A stretch of 64,000 nucleotides of DNA from NCBI GenBank assembly GCA_036571765.1, contig BROE01000011.1, forward strand, positions 4,911,962 through 4,975,961. Direction: 5' to 3'. The notes beneath the pieces are model-generated. The model was not told the origin of the DNA and ran no database searches. It was given only the letters and a program-made list of their open reading frames with translations. Shown in pieces: positions 35,618 through 48,604 of the stretch. The position numbers and the translations under genes are program-made. The stretch's first letter is position 1. Each line of letters starts with the position of its first letter. Source of the DNA: Plecoglossus altivelis (lineage: Eukaryota > Chordata > Actinopteri > Osmeriformes > Plecoglossidae).

Positions 35618-36313
35618 CTGCATGTGTGATGATGTAGGGTGCCATTTCACAGACGGTCGGCTCTAGATGGCGAGTTGGTTAGCGACAGGCACACACACAC
35701 AGTCAACTGCACGCACATTCAAACAGCTAACCTATGGCACTCTATGTCTTGGACACATGGACGGAGAATAGGTCCAAATCTGGGAAATAGGCTCTGTTTC
35801 TGTGCAGGATTAGGGGAGGGGATTTGTTAAGGTTTACTCTTGCTTGGCAACTGCCAGACTCACGAACGGGCATGATGAAATTAGGTGCAACTCAAAATGG
35901 CCTCTTTTGGCCAACGTTTGCCTGACTCCACAAATATAACAGTGGAAATGAAAATATCAAGAATTAGAAGCGGTATAGCCACTTGTTCACTGTGTGAGTG
36001 GATCTGAGATACAGTCCAAATATTTATACATTCACATCTTCCTTTAAAATAGCTACCAGTGAATGTTCTGCATTACCATCTGCCCTGCGCTGTGTTCTGC
36101 AGCACCAACCTGCCACATTAAGAACCATTACTGTATATAGGTTTATACCCCTTTTTAATATAGCCAGTGAACCTGCCAGATTTTCCTCCATTACTGCACA
36201 TAAGACTACATTTATCCTGATTACAACCAATTAAATCTGCAGTTTTTGGATCCTCAACTATTATTATATAGAGAGCTAGGTCCTTGTCTGCCAAGAGCTC
36301 CGTGCCATATTTT

Positions 36314-36346
36314 GATCCATGTACTTCATCGTGAAGTAGATGGATC
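36314..36346. repeat. Palindrome, 15-bp arms with one G-G mismatch
   Basis: GATCCATGTACTTCA, a TCG loop, then TGAAGTAGATGGATC. Seven plus seven complementary pairs flank a single mismatch. It sits at the end of an AT-rich stretch (35990-36360) that could be a small decayed element. Confidence 0.8.
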
Positions 36347-36997
36347 TGCCATATTTGGATTCAGTTAAGGTCAGTATTGGCCATTGGCCTCTGCTGGCCT
36401 TGTCCATTTGTGACGTCCTTTAAACAAATGTGCTGGCCACGGAGACATTGAGTACTGGCAATTGGCTCCCCCATCACTAGAAGCCAACCAGTGAAACAGT
36501 CGAGTAAGTTGTGAAACATCACCCACTTTAGGTGAGTGTGTGTGTGTGAGTGAGTGTGCCTGCGTGTCTCAGAACCAAAGACAAGGAGTATATTTTGATG
36601 GTAGGTTCTACTGATACATGTGTTGGTGGTTATGTAAGCGTGAGGGATGAAAAGAGCGAGAGAGCTGTGTGGAGAGGAGGGAGAGGGGATGTATGCTGTG
36701 AGGGTCCTCGTTGTAGTAACATTTGGACAACAGACCCCAGAGTACTCCAACAGAGTTCCACATTGATTGACTGAGAGTGGAGAGGAGTGCGTGGAGGGGA
36801 AGACAAGAGAGAGGGAGAGAGAGAGAGAGAGAGGGAGTGAGTGAATGAAGTGTTTTAATAAACACCCTCCCAGACATGACTTCCACCTTGCTGCAACAAA
36901 TACTATTAAACACAGTCAACTTGTGTCAGAATTTAGTCAGACGGACTCAATTGTGAAGCAGACATGTTGACTGCCTTTCTCTCACTCCACCATCCTC

Positions 36998-37575
36998 TTT
37001 ATCCCTCAATCTCTCTTTCCACCCTCTAGCTTTAGCTCTCCACCCTCTATATCTCTCTTTCTAGCCCTCTATCTCTCTTTTTCTAGTCCTCTATCTCTCT
37101 TCCTAGCCCCCTATTTCTCTCTTTCTAGCCCTTTATCTCTTTTTCCAACCCTCTATCTCTCTTTCCAACCCTCTATCTCTCTCTTTCTAGCACTCTATCT
37201 CTCTTTCTAGCACTCTATCTCTCTTTCTAGCCCTCTATCTCTCTTTACAGCCCTCTATCTCTCTCTTTCAAGCCCTGTATCTCTTTCTAGCCCTCTATGT
37301 CTCTTTCTAGCCCTCTATCTCTCTTTCCAGCTCTCTTTCTCTAGCCCCCTCTCTCTTTCTAGCCCTCTATCTCTCTTTCCAGCCCTCTATCTCTCTTTGT
37401 AGCCATCTATCTCTCTTTACAGCCCTTTATCTCTCTCTTTATAGCCCTGCCTCACTTTATAGCCCTCTGCCTCTCTTTCTGGCCCCCCATCTCTCTTTCT
37501 AGTCCACATCTCTCTCTTTCCAGCCCTCTATCTCTCTCTTTCTAGTCCTCTATCTCTCTCTTTCTAGTCCTCTCC
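36998..37575 (+). repeat. 21-bp pyrimidine minisatellite (CTCTATCTCTCTTTCTAGCC)
   Basis: About 25 variable units of roughly 19-23 bases, each a pyrimidine stretch ending in TAG followed by CCCT. It is on the strand opposite to gabbr2. Ends grade into unrelated CT-rich DNA. Confidence 0.92.
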
Positions 37576-38271
37576 ACACATCCATGTTGTCATCCCTCCT
37601 CACCTTCTCATCTTCACCTCACCAATCTCTCTCTTTCGAGAATTCGCCAACCACCACAGCCAACATCACCACCCACAACCTTGACTTAACTCATCACCCT
37701 ACCGATCAGCCATACCAACACCTATCTAAACCAGTTTCTTCGATACTCTTCTTCACACCACATCTATGTGTAACTTCCTCTACTCCTTCTTCTTCTCCAC
37801 ACACGCACACCGACGACAACACCACCCCCATACATCTCGCATTAACTCATCCCTCTGACACAGCAGAGAGTAGAGAGAGGAAGGAGGAGGAAGGGATGAG
37901 GGGAGAGATGTAGGATGGAGAGAGGGATGGAGGAGGATGGAGTATGTAGTTATAGCTAATTAGGATGAGGGGAGAGATTATATGAGCGAAGAGATGGTAG
38001 CTGGGAAATTACTCTAGTTTGATAAGTGTGTTAATGGCACGAGCTGTGTACTTAGCATGTGCAAGCGAGATAAAAGCCCTTGCTTAGGTCAGGCCACCCA
38101 GCACCCTTGATGGACCCAAGGGGCCTCGAATATATGGGGTGTTGGGGGGCGTGCAGAAGTGTGGTCTGGTTGCTTGTGTGGGAGCATATGCCATGAGATG
38201 GTGGATATTTTAGAAAATTTGAAGATCTCTGTTCTTGCTTCTACATGTTTGTACAGTATTAGTGCGCTGTG

Positions 38272-38333
38272 TTGTGTGTGTGTGTGTGTGTGTGTGTGTT
38301 GTGTGTGTGTTGTTGTGTGTGTGTGTGCGTGTG
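38272..38333 (+). repeat. (GT)n microsatellite with TTG interruptions
   Basis: GT runs broken by GTTGTG steps. Confidence 0.92.
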
Positions 38334-39706
38334 CATTGTCCCAGCGTCTACGATGTCTCGCACATCGGTTGGAGAGCGTACTGTTGCCGGGTATGTTGAG
38401 CGCCCATGTGCAAACACACACACACACAGTCACTTGACGCAAGGCATCCTGGCAAGCAAAAAATACTTTAAATTCCAAACACACCTCATGTGAACGCCTG
38501 CAAAAAGGTTGAGAAAAAACAAAATTGCCCATATACACTACACAATGACATCATTAAACCCTCTCTGGAACTGAACATAAAAACCAGTATAAATCCTCCC
38601 TTCTTGTGTATTTATTTTTCCAAAATGGAGACACCATAGGACAACCCCATCTCTCACCCCCCATAATGTCTTCCCTGTCCCTCTCCTCCTCTCCCCCTCC
38701 TCCCCCCTTTACTGACAGTTATCTAGTACTTACAGGCCCCTGCCAGACAGTTATACTTACAGTGAGCTCTCTGCTCCTGATCTTCCCTGGCCCAGAAATC
38801 CCATTTTCCACCCCGGCTAGTCTCCTTGTACCCTTCTGCCATTACACATTCATTCCCCATTAGGCTGTGGGGCAGTAGACAAGCCAGCTTCAGGTTGGGG
38901 TTGTGTGTCTGAGGCAGACTAGGATCTCCAGATTGTCGTGTCCTGCGCCAGGTAAAGGCTCCAGGTCTCAGGAGAAAGGGCCACTCAGCTTGAAGGTTTG
39001 AGGATGGATCATGAGTATACACCGATACTGTCACACACACCCAACACACTCTACACACGCAAAAAAAATAGATCAGGAAGATACCTTCATATTTCTGGAA
39101 AATGGTCTGTGCACTTGGGAGAAGAACTAGTGTCTACAACACACATACCACACACACACGCGCAACACAAAATGTTCAAAGTCAGACTGTTTGTGGTAGA
39201 ATGTTATATATGAATGTGTGAAATATCTGATGATGTTGTCTGTGGTCTTTATGACCAATGTCATCTGGCAGCCACAAAAGGAGCAGGCTCCCATGGAGGT
39301 GTTACTATCTGGCAGTGCTGGAGGGTACAAGCTATCTAACAACACACCAACTAGACACACCCAGGATAAACCCCGGTTCCACAGTTCTTCAGTTTAGTCA
39401 TTTGTGTTGGTGCGTCTGTGTGTGAGAGACTTTAGTCTTGATACAGTGTGGAGATAGGACCGTCTATATTCATTAATGTAATACACTTGGAAATTAATAA
39501 ATGAATTGGAAATAAAGCATCTAAAATGTGTCAAGCACAGGAGTTATGGAGGTGGAGGGGGCTGGGGGAGGCAAGAGTGTCCCTGTACGCAGCCTGAGGT
39601 GGAGGCTGACTGTCCACTCACATCAGTCATGTGTTCTGGGGAAACAGCTCCCAGGAATCCTGCTCTGCTTTCTGTTTGTATTTGGCTCTGGATGGCTTCC
39701 CTGCTG

Positions 39707-39708
<2 letters not shown>

Positions 39709-39742
<34 letters not shown>
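39709..39742 (+). repeat. (CT)n microsatellite
   Basis: A pure CT run. It is followed by two copies of a CTATCACTATGACTTTCTCTC-like unit at about 39756-39807. Confidence 0.92.
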
Positions 39743-39746
<4 letters not shown>

Positions 39747-42700
39747 ACCCTCACTATCACTATGACTTTCTCTCTCTTTCTTGCTATCACTATGACTTTC
39801 TCTCTCGGTATCTCACTTTTTCTCATTCACTTTATCTCTCTCACTCTCTCTTTCTTTGTATCTCCCACTCGGTTTATCTCTGTCCATTGACCCTAGTAAT
39901 TAGAAAACCTTGTAGTTTTGAGGTCTGTGTGTATGTGTGTGGGGGGGGGAGTGGAAGGTTCTATCGTGACGGAGAGCCTGTTGATCTGGACAGCCATCGT
40001 TAGGCCACAGTGAATGGTGGCGCACAATGGCGCGCACAAGCAAGCAAGCAGGCGCACCTCCGTGAAGCCCTGCAAACGCATGGCATTATAATTCAGCCAA
40101 TCGTAACCATGCGCACAGACACACATGTTGGGACACAGACACACAGCCGCCCAGCTAGCCAGGTGGCTGACGACTCGCTCACAATATCCTTCATTTTCTG
40201 ATCCTGAAGGAGGAGAAGGGGAAGACACTCGACGTGTTTTGTTGTTCAGTGGCGGCGGTATCAAATAAACAGGTTATGGACTCTTCTGAATAGTGAGATT
40301 GGAAAGGTGGGAAGGCAATATAAAAGGGAGATTCCTGATGGACTGGTTTGGCCATAACTCCACACTGGTGTGTGTCAGAGGAGGAGGAGGAGGAGGAAGA
40401 GGAGGAGTGCTCTAACCACCCCCACCATCAGACAATAGCGTTTTGATGGTGGAACTGACGTCCGACACTGTGTTGCCATAGTGACTGAGAGGGGGGAAGG
40501 GGAGAAGAGGGAGTGTTGGACTGACTGCAAAGAAAAATTAATTTGTGTACACAACCGAGTGGTACTGAAAAACACATTTTCTTTCCTTAAAAGGAGAAAG
40601 CTAGAATGACAGAGGGAGTGAGACCAAGAGAGAGAGAGAGAGAGAGACCAGGCCTGCATTTCTGGTCTGACTGGCAGACTGTTTGGCTGGCTGAGTGGCT
40701 GAGCGGCTGAGTGGCAAGCTAACTGGCTAATGTGATGGCATTTCTAGAAGTACAAGTGGGAACTATATAGGAAATGCGAGGCACTTGATTAGAGATTGCT
40801 GTGAATACGCCAATGAGATGTGTACATAGAGGAGATGCCAAACCTCTGAGATATCTTCTAACCCTGTCCTCTGACCAATATGTCTGCGCTCGGCTGGACC
40901 AATATTTATTGAACACAAAACCACACAGACACATACACACTGGGGCATATACTGTCCACATTCGCAAATGCATGGACACACATACAGAGCAAAGAATATA
41001 ACACCCTCAGACACACTTTTTGTGGCATCACAAGATGTTTGAATTCCACTGCAGTCTAAGTAGGTCACCCAGCCTTTCACTGTTACTCCTCCCAGAACTG
41101 AATCAAAAATGCATAAATCTCTGCACACACTCCTTCCGTATCCTCTCTGGCTGGCTAATGTATGAATTTAGTTATTCTAATCCCTTCCAATGGTGCTTCT
41201 GTTGGTAAGTAAACATATGTTAGATAAAATGGCTTCCAGTGTAGACTATCAATTACCTTTCAACACCATTTCTTTACTGAGAAATGGAGAGGAGCTCTTG
41301 AGTTAAACAATCCAGTTTAAATGGCACAAACCCATTTCATTAAATAGAAAGACAACAAACAGAAGGGGCGTTGGATCAGGGGTGCACTGGAGTGAAATGA
41401 AGCAGAATTAAACCCTAGCTGAGATTTTCTGTTCCACAGAAAGACATGAGGATATGATGCTATCTACAAAGACACACACCTCCTCATCATTGGAATGACA
41501 GACAGCAAGGGAGACTGGAGGTGCAATGGTTTTGACAGTCAAAAATAGTACAGGAAAGGAACTGTACGATTCAGGGGTTTGGAGAGCAATTCATCAGTTT
41601 AGCATCATCCTAAATTTGATCTTGAACTATTTAACTATCAAGGAACAGCTCACCCAAAATGCAATGTTCCTTTCCATGTTGTCAATTTGGACCTTATTCT
41701 AGACCTATTTCTAGTTGTCTATATTCTGCTTTCAAGGTTACACACCAAATCCCACTTTGAAATGTGGGTGAACTGTGTCTTTAAATGCTGTATCCTCCTC
41801 CTTATGGCTGAATGTCTGCCAAAGACATCTCAGTGATGAGTATTCAGTTCATCCACAGATGAATAATTTAATAGATTACAGTAATAGTCCTCTCGTCAGA
41901 GCACGGACCTTGCCAGTCCCTGAGGATGATAAGTGACAGTCAGAGCCTCTTCGGAATCGGCTAAATCTATCACGATGGGTTGGAGATCTGCTTTCACATC
42001 CACGACCAATGAGGTGAATGGGTACTGGGCTTTAGTTTCATACACTGATGTGTTGGACTGAGATGTGGAAATACATATACCTTAGATATAAAAACGATTT
42101 CACTGATACGTATATGTTACCTTAAGCTATTCAATATAGTCCTGGTTTTCAGACGAGGAAACACAATGTAGTCTGTCTGCTATGGTCGAAATTTACCTCA
42201 GCATGATATTAATTTCCTCCCCAAATAATTGATGAACTAGTGGTAGCTATTGATTTAGGTGGTTTTCACTGCAGGGGCAGAGGGCTACATTTCTCATGTC
42301 AGCGGGGCTTGAGACTGTATGCTGCCTCATGCCCAAAGTTGTAAGACCAATACCAGGTCAATCGCTAAGCTGACTGGAGGCTGGAGCCCTTGAAGGTAAC
42401 TCTTGCGTTGGACTTTTAATCTAACACAACACAGAATAAGTAGCAATAGGAATGTGTAAGCGATCCAGGATCAGTTTACCATACCCCAATTCTCTCCAGC
42501 AGCATTACTAGGACTAGCTTTCTGGGCTGATCTTAGAACAGTAGTAATTTGATCTCACTAGCATGCATCAAAGTTAGCGACTACAGCATATTGGCATGGC
42601 TCATTGCTGAATTAGTACAGCTAAGCAAGGGTCACCTCAGCATAAAGGTTTAGCAGTCCTGAACTGGTACCTTGTTTGATTCAGGCAGGACCATGAGCGT

Positions 42701-45558
42701 GAAACTGCAAATACATCCTACACACACCTTATCATTTCATAGTATTCATCTTAAATCACTTCATAACATTTTATGTCCAATTTAATATTGATTCAATATA
42801 GATTTCTCTGATTTCATATTTATTGCCAACCCTCGCCGTTCTGACAGAGCTCTGTGGACAAACCAAAGAGGTTTGTCCACTCTGAAGTTTGGAGAAGTTC
42901 TGCCAGTGGGATGAAAAGGGCCAGTAAACATTGCTAGTTACAGTGTCCCCAAACTTTTGGTGGAGGGCTTTTGATCTTAATGAATACCGCAGGACTCCCG
43001 GTGAACTGCCTTGCAAAGTATAGCACAACATACTTCCCTCCTTTCCCCCACTCGCCCTCCTCCCTCCCCCCTTCTCTTCTTCCTCCTTCCTATCTCGGTT
43101 GACTTCTTCTCCTGCCCACTGGCCATTCAGATCTTCCTGTCACACAGCATTGTGCTAAAGCCGCCCAATGTTAAAACAACGTTGTGCTGAAGTTCCACGG
43201 AGCTGAGAGTATCTTCCCTGCTTGTGTGTCAGAGGCCTTAGTGTGCCGTGGAGGCGCAGTAGATAGACAAGCCAGAGTCACGTCTAAACAGAAAGAGCCT
43301 CTAATAATAAGGGCTCTAACTCAATGCTCACAAAGAATGTGCCATATACAGTGGAAGGATACCATTCGAATGTTACTGGTGTCCCTAACAGTTCTATATA
43401 TTTGATATGATCTATAAATGAAACCCAGCCTGTCTCTTACACAGTGCTAAGAGAGCTTTAGTGGTCATTCGCCAGCAGTTTTGAGGCGTACAGGACGTGA
43501 AATGGGAAAAAGATGGATAGGTTAATGGATGAATACAATAGATCCTATATGCAATAGTGACTAGTAGAGAAAAGGGAACTGCCTTCATGGAGTGTCAACA
43601 TGGATAAAGAAGCTATGAGCTAAACAGATTCAGTCCATGTCTGCAGTTCAGAGGAAAATGGTTGGGGGGTTGTGGTGGTGTGGGGAGGGGGGAGAGGACC
43701 TGGGGGCAGGGGGAAGGATGTGAGCGAGCGCAGTGGATATGGACAGCCACTGGTTCTAGAGGTTTCTCTTTCGTTCGTTTGATCTGGCTCCTAGAGCTCT
43801 GGTGATCTCAGGGGAGCAGGGAAGGCCAGCGAGCCTCTGATGAGGACACTCCTCTGGGGAGGACGGACTAGAGGAGCCCCCCAACCAGCTCGTGGAGCCT
43901 CCAGCAGACCGTGTGTGGAGACAGCTTTGGCTGACTCTGGAGACAGAGAGCTGCAGCTGGAACACAAGCTTCTATACATGAAGGACTAGTGCAGCTCAGC
44001 TCTGTGTGATGCAGTGAATTGCTGTGCTAGTGACCTTGTCAGACATCAAGTATGCTGATTTCGAAAAAGACTGCCAATGAAGACCAGTGTATGACCACTG
44101 GAGTTCTGAGGAGGAAATACTGTTTATGAAACATAGTTATGAATACAGGAAATGTGAATGATAGGTGAAATTATTCAACAACATCCCAGAATTCACTGTG
44201 GGATGGTTTCCCGGACAAATAACATTAAAGCTGACAGACATAAATTATACTTCCAATTGAGGTTCTCCATCAGTCCCAGTTAAAGGGGTGGAGTTGGGTG
44301 AGGTTGGGTGCGCGAGGGACTAATTTCAGTCTAAAAGGTTCATTTGTCAGTCAAGATGAATGTTTTTTTTCTCCAGTGTATGAGTGCACAGTGGGGGGGG
44401 CACTAAGAGAAATTATTCCAAATGTGTTCACTGTCAGAAGAGGGAGGGATGAAGGGAGAGAGGAAGACAGGGAGACAGGGAAGACGGTTGCTTGGAAGGG
44501 AGATGGAGAGAGAAATAATGAAACGGGAAGGATAGAATGAGAGATGGAAGAAGGGAATGAAGAAACAAACTACTGGAGGAGACAAAGGGATATAAAGAGA
44601 CAGGGACGGGAAGGAAGGAGAGAAGGAGGGAAGGTGGGATGGAATGGAAACAAATGAGATGTAACTGAGGCACTGAACAAGAGAGAAAAAGAGGGAGGGA
44701 GGGAGTAAGAGATAGAGGGGGGTACAGAAGGATGGGGAGCAATAAGAAACGGGTGAGTGGAAGGGAGGGAGAGAGCGAGGAAAGGAGGGAGCGAGGGAGG
44801 GAGAGAGTTCCATCACTGTAGAGATGATGTGGGTGGAAGAGCGTGGGCACACAGATTCAAGCGAGAGAAGAATGTAGAAAACTGCCTCATCTCTTTCTTT
44901 TGCCTTCTTCCATTCTCTCTCTTTCTCCCTCCATTGCTTCTTGCTCTATCTTCTTCCTCCTCTGTTTGAATCATTCTCTCTTTTCTCTTTCTCCTGCTAC
45001 TCATATGTTGCCTCATCTGGGGAGATTCAGTATGAGGGAGAGGCTGTCCTCTTATCATGTTCTCTCTCTCCCCAGTGCAGAAACCTCGGTCTGATAAAGG
45101 CAGCTGCAGTCATTAAGCAGCTTGTGTGAGAAAGTGCGTGTACATCCCTGTGTGTGTGTTTGCTCCTGTGCGTGTTCATGCCTGGGTGTGTATGTGTGCT
45201 TGTAGTTCTTGGGAGATCATTTCTCCCCCAAAACAAAGACTTAGGTGGATCATTAGAGGGCACAGCACTGGCTACTGACTTACAGCCTGTTTCATCACTG
45301 GCATGAGGGCGGAGGGGTTGGCGAGGAACGAGACGGTGGAGGTGACACACCAAGACTTGACAACAACACACACGCAGCATTTGATGTTACCGCATGTTTA
45401 TGGTCGTCAAGAAATTGGGTTCTAGCTTACATCCCAGCCGGTCAGCCAACACTGTGTTGCCATGACAACACAGAACCTGTTGAGGGGTTAACATAATCAT
45501 TTATGTGTGTGTAATGTTGCCCTGTGAAGGCATTTTACACACCAACAAGGACTAGGAC

Positions 45559-45564
<6 letters not shown>

Positions 45565-45626
<62 letters not shown>
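45565..45626 (+). repeat. (GT)n microsatellite
   Basis: About 31 uninterrupted GT units. Confidence 0.98.
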
Positions 45627-45633
<7 letters not shown>

Positions 45634-45659
45634 GTACAGGATGTGGGGTACACTGTACT

Positions 45660-45696
45660 AGAATCACTGACACACTGGGGGTGTGTCAGTGATTCT
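45660..45696. repeat. Perfect hairpin, 16-bp stem, between two GT arrays
   Basis: AGAATCACTGACACAC, a TGGGG loop, then GTGTGTCAGTGATTCT, the exact reverse complement. (GT)n arrays lie on both sides. Confidence 0.92.
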
Positions 45697-45701
45697 TTGG
45701 T

Positions 45702-45796
45702 TTGTGTGTGTGTGTATGTGTGTGTGTTGTGTGTGTTGTGTGTGTGTGTGTGTGTGTGTGTGGTGTGTATGTGTGTGTGTGCGTGTGTATGTATGA
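45702..45796 (+). repeat. (GT)n array with TTG/TAT interruptions
   Basis: GT repeats with GTTGTG and GTATGTG variants, right of the hairpin. Confidence 0.93.
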
Positions 45797-46030
45797 GTAT
45801 GTGAAGCTCATAAAGGCAGATAGGTAAGAGAGGGAGTAAGGATGCAATAAGAGACAGACATTGAATAACTTACTCTGCTATCATTGTCACCATGGTTGCA
45901 ATCACTCTTGATTTTCTAAACAGTATGGTATATGTTAAGGAAAGTACAGTAATGATGTACACAGTATTTGCAAAGCCGATCAGAGACATCATATATCTAC
46001 CATGATCCACCTCCAGTAGCACCTCCCCCA

Positions 46031-46300
46031 TGGGGATCTAGTCTTAGAAGGAGGGCTGGTCTGGCTCTACCAGGACGGCTGGTCTGGCTGTACCAGGAGG
46101 GCTGGTCTGGCTTTACCAGAAGGGCTGGTCTGGCTGTACTAGGAGGGCTGGTCTTACTGTACCAGGAGGGCTGGTCTTACCAGGAGGGCTGGTCTTACCA
46201 GGAGGGCTGGTCTTACCAGGAGGTCTGGTCTGACTGTACCAGGAGAGCTGGTCTTATTAGAAGGTGTAGTCTTACCAGGAGGGCTGGTCTTACTGTACCC
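46031..46300 (+). repeat. 23-bp minisatellite (GGCTGGTCTGGCTGTACCAG)
   Basis: GGTCTGG recurs at 46081 and 46104 and onward. A shorter 18-base variant lacking the second GGCTG step appears in the right half. The 146-aa plus frame across it is repeat-derived. Confidence 0.92.
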
Positions 46301-48419
46301 TCTCTCTTGCTCTCACCCTCTGACTCTCCCTTCTCTCTCTCTTGCTCTCTCTGTCTGTTGTGTCTGGCTCAAGGACATAGGTTGACTCAGAGGGACTACT
46401 TATCCTAACACTTGGTTCAGCTCACCCAGGGCCACTAAGAGACACGGCACTTTAGCTTCCCCGCTCTCTCACACACACACATACACATGTGCAGACACTT
46501 GAACACCCACACACACCCATGCGCGCACACGCACACAAGGAAATGACAAAACATTCTCTCTTCATCTACCCAATGACAACCTCCAGGTCAAACCAATCCA
46601 TAACGGTAACCTTTCAAATGGACACGTGCAGTATGAAGTCCAGCAGGGAAACCATTATCTTCACATAGATGCTTTTGCGATCGTACTTGTTTCGGTTTCC
46701 ATCCTTTTGACATGCAGGGAAATATCTGCAGAACTTCTGAGAAGCATGGTAGCACAGTGTTGAAACACCCCCTGTGTTTGGGCCCAGTGTAGGCATGAGA
46801 GCGTGTGGAGGCTATAGGAAGCACTTCAAGGCTGCGTGACAGGGACTGGCGAAGCAAAACAGGAACTGATGGCAGGAGGAGGAGAAAGAAGAGGAAAAAC
46901 ACAGAGCCAGAGAAAAGGGAGGGAGGTGGGGTGTAGAGCTAGAGAGACAGAGGAGCTAGAGGGTGTAGAAAGAAAGACAGAGCCAAAGAGAGAAGAAAGA
47001 GAGGGAGGGAGGCTGTATTAGTACAGTATGGAGCACGCGAGAACAGGAACCCGGGCAGAAGACTACGGCTGGAACTATGCTTAAAATAGACGCACTGTAC
47101 TGTACTTAGTTGTGAACAAAATGAATCGAGCCGTCACTTTGAGAGGTAAGAGACTGAGATCCGTACACAAGCACAAGGGCTCTGAGCTCCCGTGGGCAGC
47201 TCCCGCGGAGAGGGGGAGGAGAGGAGGAGGAGGAGGCGGAGGAGGGACGGGGGAGGAGGCTGGGGGGGGAGAACGAGCAGTGGTACAACCCTTGTCATGT
47301 GGCACAGGGTGTTCTGTGAAACCAGGAACAGGCAGAGAAGTGACATGCCCACAATATTTCAGTTCATGGCCTTCCATCTCTTATAGCTGCAGCTGAGTCA
47401 TAGTTGGCCACTCTGATTCTAGTGGCAAACTGGCTGATGAAATAAATTATCAAGCTGTTTCCGTCTCCGGTGAGCAGCAAGCGTTTGACCTCCCCAACAC
47501 CATCTGAGCTGTCAGTCAAACTGAGATCCCGCCTACACAACGCCTGGGTAATATAGCTGAAAAATGCTTTGCGATAAAATGTTTCCTCTCAGTCAATATC
47601 AATAATAATTGATTGTATTTTAATGACTTTACATCACGTTTTTTAATGAGAAAACTGGAGAAAACAAGTTTAATTTAACCACTTCCCTTTGAATGGAACC
47701 TGTTTACTTATCAAGGCACACGGGTAAGCCTAATAATTGTATTTGGTGATTAAGCAGATGTAGGTCATGACTGACATATGGTGTACTCCAAAGAGTATAA
47801 CTGGCTGTGATCAAATATGTTGGTTGTATTCCTACTCTTGACCCCAACACCTATCACATACTGTAGGTACAATTACAAAACGAAGAGAAAATGACAACTA
47901 AACGTTACAATTAAGTTACAACTCAATTTTAAACATAAAAACTATAATACCAGTAAGATGATGTGTTCTTTAATCAAACTATACATCAATGTCTGCACAC
48001 AGTTTCTCTCTCAACTCGATTTCTGTTGTTGTCACATATTGATGTTGCAATTGAACAATATGCCAGTGAAATACTCTTCTTGCATGCCACTCGCAGAGTG
48101 CGTCCATTATCAAGGGACATGAGAGCCTGGTTCAAATCAGTGTGGGATCACGCATGGGTTTAGCTCATGCAGAGTCAACTTGACATATATGCAATGTGCT
48201 TGCCTGACGGCTTGATAGTATGTGCAACTGTCTACATTCTATTGAACCATTTTCTTATTGCTATTGATGTAGTGTCTATTGTGGTAGATTAGATTGCCGT
48301 ACAGTTTTTGTCACCCAGCTGCCATACAGGGTTTAGCCTATCGAACTGTCGATCTCGTATCCTTTCCCTCCTGCTCCATGTCCTCCACCTCCCTGCCACT
48401 TTCCTACGTCTCCCCCGTT

Positions 48420-48604
48420 CCCTTCTCTCTTCTCTTCCTCCCTTTCCTCTCTCCTCCCTCCCTCTCTCCCTCCCTCCCTCCCTTCTTCCTCCCACCCTCC
48501 CTTTCCCCCTCCCTTCCCTCTCTCTCTCTCTCTCCTCCCTCGCCTCCCTCGCCTTCCCTCCCTCTCTCTCTCTCTCCTCCCTCCCTCCCTCCCTCCCTCC
48601 CTCA
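48420..48604 (+). repeat. CCCT/CT-rich pyrimidine tract
   Basis: Nearly pure pyrimidine with CCTCCCT repeats; it explains the overlapping Ser/Pro/Leu and Arg/Glu/Gly frames. Confidence 0.9.

Noticed and set aside
35273..35650. Overlapping His/Thr/Ser frames of more than 100 codons
   Set aside because: These are direct products of (GT)n(GA)n microsatellites.
45968..46408. A 146-codon plus-strand frame
   Set aside because: It is generated by the 23-bp GGCTGGTCTGG minisatellite, with a CT-rich tail.
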